A stretch of DNA of 64,000 bases from CAZAQK01 sp046344715 (GTDB lineage Bacteria; Pseudomonadota; Alphaproteobacteria; Rickettsiales; SXRF01): the NCBI GenBank assembly GCA_046344715.1, contig JBKDKX010000006.1:1-64000 (forward strand), given 5' to 3'. A program made the position numbers and the translations under genes. The notes beneath the pieces are model-generated. The model worked only from the letters and a program-made list of their open reading frames with translations. It was not told the origin of the DNA and searched no databases. How positions within the stretch are numbered: the first letter of the stretch is position 1; each line of letters starts with the position of its first letter. Below, piece by piece: positions 56,816 through 64,000 of this stretch.

Positions 56816-57914
56816 GAAGATACGCGTCGCGCTAGGGACGCATAGTTATGATATTGTGGTGGGTGAAAACCTGCTCGCTCGGGCAGGAGAGATCATCGCT
56901 CCACATCTGCCCTCCCGTAATGTTATTATCATCAGCGATAATCAGGTGTCGCGTTTCTGGCTGCACCGCCTGAGCAATGCACTGGAAGCAGCAAAGATTT
57001 CCTATCGCTCAATCGTTGTGCCAGCCGGCGAACAAAGCAAGAGCATCTCCCAGTTTGGTGAATTGCTTGAAGACCTGTTGTCACAAGCCCCTGACCGCAA
57101 AACTAGCATCATTGCGCTCGGCGGCGGGGTGGTGGGTGATCTTGCTGGATTTGCGGCAAGCGTGCTGCTGCGCGGTGTGCCTTATATACAGATTCCCACC
57201 AGCCTGCTTGCACAAGTAGATAGTGCGGTGGGGGGTAAAACCGCCATTAATTCGCAGCATGGGAAGAATTTAATCGGTAGTTTTCACCAGCCGTTACTGG
57301 TGCTAACTGACGTAGCAACCCTTACCACCCTACCTGCACGTGAGCTGAAAGCAGGCTACGCCGAAATACTGAAATACGGGCTGATTGGCGATGCAGCATT
57401 TTTTGCATGGCTAGAACAAAACGGTGAAAAAATTCTGGCAGGTGACGCTGCTGCCACTTCGCATGGCATCATCGAAAGCTGCAAAGCAAAAGCCACCATC
57501 GTTGCCGCTGATGAAAAAGAACATGGCAAGCGCGCCTTGCTAAATTTTGGCCACACCTTCGCCCATGCGCTGGAAGCAGAAACTGGCATGGGCGATGCAC
57601 TCTTGCACGGTGAAGCAGTGGCAATAGGAATGGTGCTGGCACTGCGCGCATCAGTAATGATGAAATTATGCCCACAAGCCGACTATGACCGCGTGCTCGC
57701 GCATTACCAGAAAACTGGTTTGCCGCATCGCCTGCCCGCTTCTCATGCGTGGGACGCAGCAAAAATCATGCACCACTTCTCGCATGATAAGAAAGCCAAT
57801 GCCGGAAAACCTACATTCATACTAACCCACGGAATTGGAAGCACATTTATCGAACAGAGTCCCAATATGGAAGCCATACGCCAGACACTTGTAGAGGCAT
57901 GTGCAAACGTGTAA
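56808..57914 (+). CDS. aroB: 3-dehydroquinate synthase
   Basis: A 368-residue NAD- and metal-dependent cyclase making dehydroquinate from DAHP. Conserved blocks: VVPAGEQSKSISQFGELLEDLL, IIALGGGVVGDLAGFAASVLLRGVPYIQIPTSLLAQVDSAVGGKTAIN, LKAGYAEILKYGLIGD, RALLNFGHTFAHALEAETG and LLHGEAVAIGMVLAL with the metal His residues. It overlaps aroK, giving a two-gene shikimate operon. The next gene, a GNAT protein, starts 12 bases later. Confidence 0.96.
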   Translation: MTEKIRVALGTHSYDIVVGENLLARAGEIIAPHLPSRNVIIISDNQVSRFWLHRLSNALEAAKISYRSIVVPAGEQSKSISQFGELLEDLLSQAPDRKTSIIALGGGVVGDLAGFAASVLLRGVPYIQIPTSLLAQVDSAVGGKTAINSQHGKNLIGSFHQPLLVLTDVATLTTLPARELKAGYAEILKYGLIGDAAFFAWLEQNGEKILAGDAAATSHGIIESCKAKATIVAADEKEHGKRALLNFGHTFAHALEAETGMGDALLHGEAVAIGMVLALRASVMMKLCPQADYDRVLAHYQKTGLPHRLPASHAWDAAKIMHHFSHDKKANAGKPTFILTHGIGSTFIEQSPNMEAIRQTLVEACANV

Positions 57915-57926
57915 TATGCCGCACTT

Positions 57927-58448
57927 ATGTTACACCAAGCTAAACCTGCGCTAACAAGCGCACCTGTTATCCGTGAAATGCAGCAAGATGATGTTGATGC
58001 CGTGAGCAGCATGGCCGCACGCATATGGCGTAGTCATTATGTGCCTGATATTGTATCAGCTGAACAGATTGAATACATGCTCCCCAAGGTGGCATCACGC
58101 GAAGTTTTTGCCGCGCAAGTTGCCGATACAAACCGTAAACTATGGATTATATCACTCGGCGATGTACCAGCAGGATACGCCGCCGTCATTGATAAAGGCA
58201 GCACTGTCTGGTTTCTCGATAAACTCTATATAGATAGCAACCTGCAACGCACTGGCCTGGGTTTTGCATTACTTGATCACATTCTTAACACTATAAAACC
58301 TGAACAGCTGGTACTGCGTGTGAACCGCAAAAATATCAAAGCCATCAATTTCTATTTCAAACATGGTTTTGTTATTGATTCACTGGATGTTCTGGATCTG
58401 GGCGATGGGTTTGTCATGGATGATTTTATTATGAAGAGAGTATTATGA
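57927..58448 (+). CDS. GNAT-family N-acetyltransferase
   Basis: A 173-residue GNAT protein: PVIREMQQDDVDAVSSMAARIWRSHYVPDIVSAEQIEYML at the N-terminus, and WFLDKLYIDSNLQRTGLGFALLDHILNTIKPEQLVLRVNRKNIKAINFYFKHGFVIDSLDVLDLGDGFVMDDFIMKRV. Motif A is Q-R-T-G-L-G, and N-F-Y-x-x-x-G-F is motif B. The W-R-x-x-Y-x-x-x-I-x-x-x-x-I-x-Y-M-L block is typical of the RimI-like group with unknown small-molecule substrates. It overlaps the CNNM gene by 4 bases. Confidence 0.88.
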   Translation: MLHQAKPALTSAPVIREMQQDDVDAVSSMAARIWRSHYVPDIVSAEQIEYMLPKVASREVFAAQVADTNRKLWIISLGDVPAGYAAVIDKGSTVWFLDKLYIDSNLQRTGLGFALLDHILNTIKPEQLVLRVNRKNIKAINFYFKHGFVIDSLDVLDLGDGFVMDDFIMKRVL

Positions 58449-59749
58449 CTGGTGAAATCAATATAACTTACTATATATTAGCAATATTATTTTGCTTTTT
58501 ACTTTCCATATTTTTTTCAGCGGCCGAGACTGCGCTCACCGCAGTGTCGCGCGCACGCATTTACCAACTGGTAATCGATGGTAATAAGCGCGCAAGCATC
58601 GTAAGCCGTCTGCGCCGCAACAAAGAATCACTTATTGGAGCAATACTGCTTGGCAACAATGCTGTAAACATTGCTGCTTCCGCACTGGCAACTTCCCTTG
58701 GGATACAACTGCTCGGCGATGAATCGGGATTGCTTATTGTAACTGTCGTGATGACACTTCTGGTAGTAATTTTCTGCGAAGTCCTCCCCAAAACCTACGC
58801 CATACAAAATGCCGAGCGTGTGGCACTGGCCTTATCGCCTATTCTTACATTGATTGTTAAATTGCTCTACCCTATTACGCATATAGTACAAATACTTATA
58901 CGCGTTATGTTAAAGTGTTTCGGCGTCGATATCACCCGCAGCAACACGCTGATTTCAGCTACCGACGTAATACGCGGCACTATCGAACTGCATCACCGCG
59001 AAGGCCAGATGATTAAACAAGACCGCGATATGCTGGGCAGCATTCTTGACCTTAACGATGTGGAAGTGGATTCCATCATGGTGCATCGCAAGCAGGTGGA
59101 AACCATCAATGCCGACCTTCCTCCGCAGGAACTTATCCGTCAGGCCGTCAGCACCATGCATAGCCGCATTCCATTGTGGCGTGGCCAGCCTGATAATATC
59201 ATCGGTCTGCTACATGTGAAAAACCTGATTAAGGTTATCAACGAATATCAAGGCGAACTAACCTCAAATAACATCCTTACTATATGCCACAAGCCGTGGT
59301 TCATTCCGGAAACCACATCCTTACGTGATCAACTTCTTGCGTTCCGCAGCAAACGCCAGCATTTTGCCTTTGTGGTCGATGAATACGGCACATGGGAAGG
59401 CATTGTAACGCTCGAAGATATTATTGAGGAAATCGTCGGCGATATCGATGATGAACACGATGAAGCCTATAATGATATTCTACCTGCCGGAGAGAATACC
59501 TATCTGGTGGAAGGCAGCGTCACGGTACGTGATATAAACCGCCATCTCGACTGGAATTTACCCGACGAAGAAGCGGCAACTGTCGCAGGCCTGCTGTTGC
59601 ACCAAGCAGAATCCATACCCGCCGTCGGTGAATCACACGATGTGCATGGATACCGCTTTACGGTGCTGGAAAAGGATGCCACACAAATCACCCGTCTGCG
59701 TATTCAGAAACTGGAAACGTCGGAGCGTAGCAAAGACTATGACGGATAA
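58445..59749 (+). CDS. CNNM/CorC (HlyC) family transporter-like protein
   Basis: A 434-residue protein. The N-terminal DUF21/CNNM membrane domain (LAILFCFLLSIFFSAAETALTAVSRARIYQLV, with further helices to residue about 150) is followed by a CBS pair (VEVDSIMVHRKQVETINADLPPQELIRQAVSTMHSRIPLWRGQPDNIIGLLHVKNL, and RQHFAFVVDEYGTWEGIVTLEDIIEEIVGDI) and a CorC_HlyC domain. The family acts in magnesium or cobalt transport. The domain order is complete. Its stop overlaps the following small gene by 11 bases. Confidence 0.92.
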   Translation: MTGEINITYYILAILFCFLLSIFFSAAETALTAVSRARIYQLVIDGNKRASIVSRLRRNKESLIGAILLGNNAVNIAASALATSLGIQLLGDESGLLIVTVVMTLLVVIFCEVLPKTYAIQNAERVALALSPILTLIVKLLYPITHIVQILIRVMLKCFGVDITRSNTLISATDVIRGTIELHHREGQMIKQDRDMLGSILDLNDVEVDSIMVHRKQVETINADLPPQELIRQAVSTMHSRIPLWRGQPDNIIGLLHVKNLIKVINEYQGELTSNNILTICHKPWFIPETTSLRDQLLAFRSKRQHFAFVVDEYGTWEGIVTLEDIIEEIVGDIDDEHDEAYNDILPAGENTYLVEGSVTVRDINRHLDWNLPDEEAATVAGLLLHQAESIPAVGESHDVHGYRFTVLEKDATQITRLRIQKLETSERSKDYDG

Positions 59750-59933
59750 CCATGAAGACAGTTATATTATCGAATATACAATTCTGGGCGGCAGTATGAA
59801 GGTGACTGTCTTTGATCCCAAAACTCTGAAGGAGACGTCCATCATTGCCTCGCCGAATGCATCACGTGAGGAAGCGGCAAAACTCGCTATACGCAAATTA
59901 CATTATGTCCTGCGCAATAAGGGCAATTCCTAA
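59739..59933 (+). CDS. DUF6898-like small protein
   Basis: A 64-residue protein (MTDNHEDSYIIEYTILGGSM, then KVTVFDPKTLKETSIIASPNASREEAAKLAIRKLHYVLRNKG). The pattern of a short beta hairpin, D-P-x-T-x-x-E-x-S-I and a C-terminal A-x-x-K-L-x-Y-V-L helix resembles a small alphaproteobacterial family usually placed before penicillin-binding genes. Start set at the ATG 59739, which overlaps the CNNM stop. The stop TAA and the next ATG overlap by one base, so translation is coupled to the PBP. Function unknown. Confidence 0.65.
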   Translation: MTDNHEDSYIIEYTILGGSMKVTVFDPKTLKETSIIASPNASREEAAKLAIRKLHYVLRNKGNS

Positions 59934-61990
59934 TGAAACTAATAAAAAAATTGCGCAAGCTGTTACCCAAAAAACGCCGGAGAAAAAGCACTACATCGCC
60001 ACATGCGCGGCGACATACTCCCAAAATGGAATCCGGAGCGCATGGACACGGTAGACGCACCTCAGCACGTCCGCGCGCCCACAAAAAAAGTGGCTTTAGA
60101 AAATTACTGAAACACCGCTATACGCGACACGCCATGCTTGCCGGTTTTGTTGTACTTGTTGGGTTTTATTTTACCCTACCAAGCATTGATGATCTTGATA
60201 AGTTCACACGCAACCAAAGCATTCTGCTTAAAACGGAAAACGGTGAAATTATTGGCAGTTTTGGTGATATTTATGGTGATTTCACCTCATTCAGTGAGCT
60301 TCCTACCTCACTGGTAGATGCCGTTATTGCAACGGAAGACCGTAATTTTTACTACCATTTTGGTATTGACCCCATTGGCTTGATACGCGCATCAGTTGCC
60401 AATTTTCGTGCTGGTCGTGTGGTGCAAGGGGGCAGCACCATCACACAACAGGTAGCAAAAAACGTATTCCTGACACCGGAGCGTTCCATGCTCAGGAAAA
60501 TTCGTGAGATGCTGCTGGCATTCAAGCTAGAATACCGCTTCACTAAAGAACAGATTATGAGTATTTACTTAAATCGTGTTTATCTTGGTGCCGGTAATTA
60601 TGGCGTGGATGCCGCCGCAAAGCGCTACTTCAATAAAAGCGCAAAAGATATGACCTTGTCCGAGTCTGCAATCATCGCAGGCCTGCTCAAAGCCCCCTCC
60701 CGCTTTGCCCCAACTGCTAATATTGAACTTTCGCGCAAGCGCGCGGAACAAGTGTTAGTGAATATGCGCGAGGCAGATTACCTCACCGATGAACAAGCAA
60801 CAAAGGCAATCGCTGAGCTCCATAAATCAGCGGAGAAAAAAGCCTATACCGCACAGAGCAATTTATATTTTGCTGACTGGATTATGGATCAGATTCCTGA
60901 GTTTATTGGCAATGTAGAAGAAGATTTAGTGGTTATCACCACGCTTAATCCGCAGATGCAGATTGCTGGTGAAAAAGCCATCAATGACATCATGGATAAG
61001 GAAAGCGAAAAATATAATGCCTCACAAGCGGCGCTGGTAGCCATGACACCAGACGGCGCCGTGCGTGCCATGATTGGCGGACGTTCCTATGCAGAAAGCC
61101 AATATAACCGCGTGTATCAGGCGCTGCGCCAGCCCGGTTCTTCGTTCAAATTATTTGTGTATCTTGCAGGGCTAGAAGCCGGATTTACACCGGATACTAT
61201 GGTAGAAGACCAGCAAATTTCTATTCCTATTCACCGCGGCACATGGAGGCCACAGAATTATTCGCACGAATATCTTGGGGCTATTCCGCTCAGTCAGGCA
61301 GTTGCCGAATCTATCAATACGGTTGCCGTGCAGGTAAGCGAAGCCGCAGGGCGCAGCCATGTAATCGATGTAGCGCGACGACTTGGCCTCACCTCTGATA
61401 TGAATCCTGTACCCAGTATCGCACTTGGCGCAACCGAAGCCACACTGCTACAGATGACTGCGGCATATGCACATCTCGCAGCTAATGGCGCAGTGGTACA
61501 ACCGCATGGCATTATCCAGATTACCACCACATCCGGCAAAACCTTATACCAGCATCAATCAGACAACGGCATTGTTTTAAGCTCAGATGTGGTGGGCATG
61601 ATGAATCAAATGCTAATGGGCGTGGTAAATTCCGGCACGGGCCGCGGTGCTGCCATTGGCCGTCCGGCAGCTGGGAAAACGGGTACAACCTCTGATTACC
61701 GCGACGCATGGTTTATTGGCTACACGCCCAATCTTGCCGCTGGCGTATGGGTAGGCAATGACAATAACACCGCGATGAAGAAAGTAACCGGTGGTACACT
61801 TCCAGCCCCCATCTGGCGCAATTTCATGACCGTAGCACTCGCGGGCGAACCAGTGCGTGGCATACCTACTGTGGATGTGCCTTCTAAACTTCCCTGGCAG
61901 CCAGATCTTTCTGGTACACAAGGGGATGTTATAGATAGCAATGATGTGGAACTCGGACCATCCTTCTGGAATAAGCTGATGGGGAATTAA
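59933..61990 (+). CDS. Class A penicillin-binding protein (PBP1A family)
   Basis: A 685-residue bifunctional peptidoglycan synthase. A long basic cytoplasmic tail (KLRKLLPKKRRRKS onward, about 65 residues) precedes one membrane helix (MLAGFVVLVGFYFTLP). The GT51 domain shows VDAVIATEDRNFYYHFGID with the catalytic Glu, VQGGSTITQQVAKNVFL and YLNRVYLGAGNYGVDAAA. The transpeptidase has QPGSSFKLFVYL (SxxK), AESINTVAVQ (SxN) and AGKTGTTSDYRDAWFIGYTP (KTG). It polymerises and cross-links glycan at the outer face of the inner membrane. All motifs are intact; the basic tail is longer than usual. Confidence 0.93.
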   Translation: MKLIKKLRKLLPKKRRRKSTTSPHARRHTPKMESGAHGHGRRTSARPRAHKKSGFRKLLKHRYTRHAMLAGFVVLVGFYFTLPSIDDLDKFTRNQSILLKTENGEIIGSFGDIYGDFTSFSELPTSLVDAVIATEDRNFYYHFGIDPIGLIRASVANFRAGRVVQGGSTITQQVAKNVFLTPERSMLRKIREMLLAFKLEYRFTKEQIMSIYLNRVYLGAGNYGVDAAAKRYFNKSAKDMTLSESAIIAGLLKAPSRFAPTANIELSRKRAEQVLVNMREADYLTDEQATKAIAELHKSAEKKAYTAQSNLYFADWIMDQIPEFIGNVEEDLVVITTLNPQMQIAGEKAINDIMDKESEKYNASQAALVAMTPDGAVRAMIGGRSYAESQYNRVYQALRQPGSSFKLFVYLAGLEAGFTPDTMVEDQQISIPIHRGTWRPQNYSHEYLGAIPLSQAVAESINTVAVQVSEAAGRSHVIDVARRLGLTSDMNPVPSIALGATEATLLQMTAAYAHLAANGAVVQPHGIIQITTTSGKTLYQHQSDNGIVLSSDVVGMMNQMLMGVVNSGTGRGAAIGRPAAGKTGTTSDYRDAWFIGYTPNLAAGVWVGNDNNTAMKKVTGGTLPAPIWRNFMTVALAGEPVRGIPTVDVPSKLPWQPDLSGTQGDVIDSNDVELGPSFWNKLMGN

Positions 61991-62685
61991 TTTCCATATA
62001 AATATAACTGACCACCATGCGTTTTAAGCCAGCGGCGCGATGCCTGCCAGTGCGGGCAGAGTGCTGCAACAATCTGCCAGAATGCCTTGCTATGGTTTAA
62101 TTCCTTCAGGTGCGCTACCTCATGACACACGACGTATTCCAGCACTTCTTTTGGCGCAAAAGCCAGCCGCCACGAAAATGACAGCCGCCCGCTTGCATTA
62201 CAACTTCCCCAGTGTGATCCCGTATCACGCAGGCTTATTTTTTTAATCGTAACACCCAGCAGTTTAGCATTTTCAAATGCCAATGAAGAAATCGTTTCGT
62301 ATGCGGTATGTTTTATCCAGTCACGCACACGTCGCTCCATAAACGCAGCATCGCCATGTACCAACAATTTATTATCCTGAGCAGTAACGGTGCCACGACC
62401 GCCTGCATGACAAAGTGTGTGCTGTACACCCATCACCGGAATGGTTGAGCCATCGGCAAATGCGATTTTATGTCTATGATGCAACACTTCATGAGCAATC
62501 CACTCTTCTTTGCTGGCAATAAAATCTAAGCCTTGCCTGATGGTAGCGTATCGGGGTAAAGTGAGCCCTATTGCACCGCGGAGTGGCTGATAACGCAAAA
62601 CTATCCGGCGCGCTGTTTTATGTCGGCGGATAACAATAGGAAACGTTTGATTGTGGATGGCAATGCTGTATTTATGTGTGGTCAT
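61987..62685 (-). CDS. YgjP-type zinc metallopeptidase (DUF45)
   Basis: A 232-residue protein with RRHKTARRIVLRYQPLRGAIGLTLPRYATIRQGLDFIASKEEWI at the N-terminus and the metal site EYVVCHEVAHLKELNHSKAFWQIVAALCP (H-E-x-x-H with a third His 11 residues on, and Glu). The region TGSHWGSCNASGRLSFSWRLAFAP is also typical. The family is a gluzincin-like peptidase of unknown substrate, often linked to M48-like domains. It is convergent with the PBP gene, overlapping its stop by 4 bases, and divergent from dnaG. Confidence 0.9.
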   Translation of the reverse strand: MTTHKYSIAIHNQTFPIVIRRHKTARRIVLRYQPLRGAIGLTLPRYATIRQGLDFIASKEEWIAHEVLHHRHKIAFADGSTIPVMGVQHTLCHAGGRGTVTAQDNKLLVHGDAAFMERRVRDWIKHTAYETISSLAFENAKLLGVTIKKISLRDTGSHWGSCNASGRLSFSWRLAFAPKEVLEYVVCHEVAHLKELNHSKAFWQIVAALCPHWQASRRWLKTHGGQLYLYGN

Positions 62686-62750
62686 AGGTTCTGCTAATGA
62701 GTAATATCACTTTAACCTGCAACCCTAAACTAGCAACCAGTAACTGAAAT

Positions 62751-64000
62751 ATGCGCTTTCCTCCTTCATTCATTGAACGCTTACGAGACCAGATACTGGT
62801 GTCTGAAGTGGTCGGGAAACGTGTTACTATTAAAAAACATGGTCGCGAATTTCACGCATGTTGCCCCTTCCATAATGAGAAAACACCGTCATTCACGGTC
62901 AATGATGAGAAAGGTTTTTATCATTGCTTTGGTTGCGGCGCGCACGGCGATGTGATTGAGTTTGTACGCCGCCACGACAAACTCACCTACCCCGAAACCA
63001 TCGAACGTTTAGCGCGTGATGCTGGCATTGCGCTGCCTGAACTCTCCCGCGAAGACACCAAAAAAATCGAACGCGATAAAACACTGCACGATGTGCTGGA
63101 AGCAGCCTCCGTCTGGTTTGAGCAACAACTTGCCTCAACGCAGGGCGCAACTGCGCGTGACTATTTGGAACGCCGCGGACTGCAAGCGCACACCATGCGC
63201 CAATACAGAGCAGGCCTTGCACCTGATGACCGCACAGCACTGTACAAACACTTGCTCAAGGCTGGCTTCTCTGAAGCATTGCAGGCAGAGGCAGGCCTCA
63301 TCAGCATCAGCGAGCAAGGCACGGTGTATGACCGCTTCCGTGGCCGTATTATTTTCCCTATCCGCAGCTCGCGCGGAAATATTATTGCATTCGGCGGCAG
63401 ATTATTTGCCAAAGATACGCAAAAGAATTTGCCGAAATATTTGAACTCACCAGAAACACCTTTATTCAAAAAAGGTGAGATGCTGTTTAATTTTGATCTC
63501 GCCAAGCAACCAGCCCGCAATGCCAACATGGTGGTAGTGATGGAAGGCTACATGGATGTTATTTCCTGTGCGCAGGCCGGCATAGATTATGCGGTTGCCA
63601 CACTTGGCACCGCCGTTACACCCGAACATCTGAAACTTCTCTGGCAGGTGGCCAAAGAACCCATCATCTGCCTTGATGGCGATGCCGCCGGAAAACGCGC
63701 CATGCTCCGCGCGCTTGATATCTGCCTGCCACTGCTTGCACCCGGTTTCAGCCTGCGCTTTGCCATGCTGCCTGCCGGCGAAGACCCTGACAGCTATGTA
63801 ACGCGTCATGGCAAGACAGGGTTTGAAAAGATTCTGGCGTCATCACGCAGGCTTTCGCAAGTTATATGGGAAATGCTTGCACCACAGTATCGCCTTGATT
63901 TACCTGAAGGGCGTGCTGCACTGGAAGATGCCTGCAAACAGCTTTGCGATAAAATCACTAACCAGACCGTACGACAACATTACCTGTCGTATTTCCGCAA
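62751..64000 (+). CDS. dnaG: DNA primase (partial, runs off right edge)
   Basis: An open frame of 416 codons from the ATG at 62751 to the end of the window. It starts MRFPPSFIERLRDQILVSEV, then carries the zinc-binding CCPFHNEKTPSFTVNDEKGFYHCFGCGAHGDVIEF (CHC2 type, residues about 38-72), the N-terminal catalytic domain with YDRFRGRIIFPI and IIAFGGRLF, and the TOPRIM parts VVVMEGYMDVISCAQAG and IICLDGDAAGKRAM. Primase makes RNA primers for replication. The helicase-binding C-terminus is outside the window. In many alphaproteobacteria rpoD follows dnaG; that cannot be checked here. Confidence 0.95.
   Translation, partial: MRFPPSFIERLRDQILVSEVVGKRVTIKKHGREFHACCPFHNEKTPSFTVNDEKGFYHCFGCGAHGDVIEFVRRHDKLTYPETIERLARDAGIALPELSREDTKKIERDKTLHDVLEAASVWFEQQLASTQGATARDYLERRGLQAHTMRQYRAGLAPDDRTALYKHLLKAGFSEALQAEAGLISISEQGTVYDRFRGRIIFPIRSSRGNIIAFGGRLFAKDTQKNLPKYLNSPETPLFKKGEMLFNFDLAKQPARNANMVVVMEGYMDVISCAQAGIDYAVATLGTAVTPEHLKLLWQVAKEPIICLDGDAAGKRAMLRALDICLPLLAPGFSLRFAMLPAGEDPDSYVTRHGKTGFEKILASSRRLSQVIWEMLAPQYRLDLPEGRAALEDACKQLCDKITNQTVRQHYLSYFR

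Overview
The window looks like chromosomal DNA of an alphaproteobacterium. The lineage signals are a UPF0262 gene between hisD and infA, a TrcR/DUF1013 cell-cycle regulator, a NodT-type outer-membrane efflux lipoprotein, a short-form HisG, the xerD / aroK-aroB divergent layout, and a small DUF6898-like gene before a class A penicillin-binding protein. Base composition is moderate, high 40s percent GC by eye. Complete-looking his genes, aroKB, dapB and murA argue against an extremely reduced parasite. I cannot name the genus.

Layout. 1-2980 is the edge of an integrated element at the 3' end of tRNA-Glu, with a P4-type integrase, XRE repressor, ImmA/IrrE peptidase, AlpA regulator and an HTH/zinc-ribbon protein that runs off the left end. 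3173-12005 is core: bamE, dcd, murA-hisG-hisD-UPF0262, infA, maf, comM and a frameshifted type IV pilin-like gene. 12099-18330 holds a tripartite RND efflux operon beside an integrase remnant and tRNA-Ile(CAU). 18554-28931 carries rpmE, dnaK-dnaJ, dapB, a sensor kinase, an MFS transporter, a degenerate HPt-like protein and a probably Fur-controlled unknown protein.

29033-36179 is one dense minus-strand run in which lptF-lptG are followed by hisB, hisH, hisA, hisF and hisE, mixed with a DUF2628 gene, an acetyltransferase, a nitroreductase and a HIT protein, mostly overlapping by 1-7 bases. 36221-46982 has pepA (interrupted by an in-frame TAG), holC, two GGDEF proteins, prfC, a holin, tRNA-Gly, a PagL-like lipid A deacylase, a second pilin, trcR, an enoyl-CoA hydratase and a patatin. 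47050-64000 has gcdH, trhO, a B12-dependent ribonucleotide reductase (nrdJ), xerD, aroK-aroB, a CNNM/CorC protein, a PBP1A, a YgjP-type peptidase and the start of dnaG.

The most unusual content is between and inside genes. Several families of short palindromic repeats are scattered through the window, usually starting a few bases after stop codons. One copy supplies the N-terminus of HolC, and a different low-complexity tract sits inside XerD, recalling the ORF-invading palindromic elements of Rickettsia. Downstream of nrdJ there is a candidate free-standing structured small RNA with its own promoter, three internal hairpins and a strong intrinsic terminator (54793-55000).
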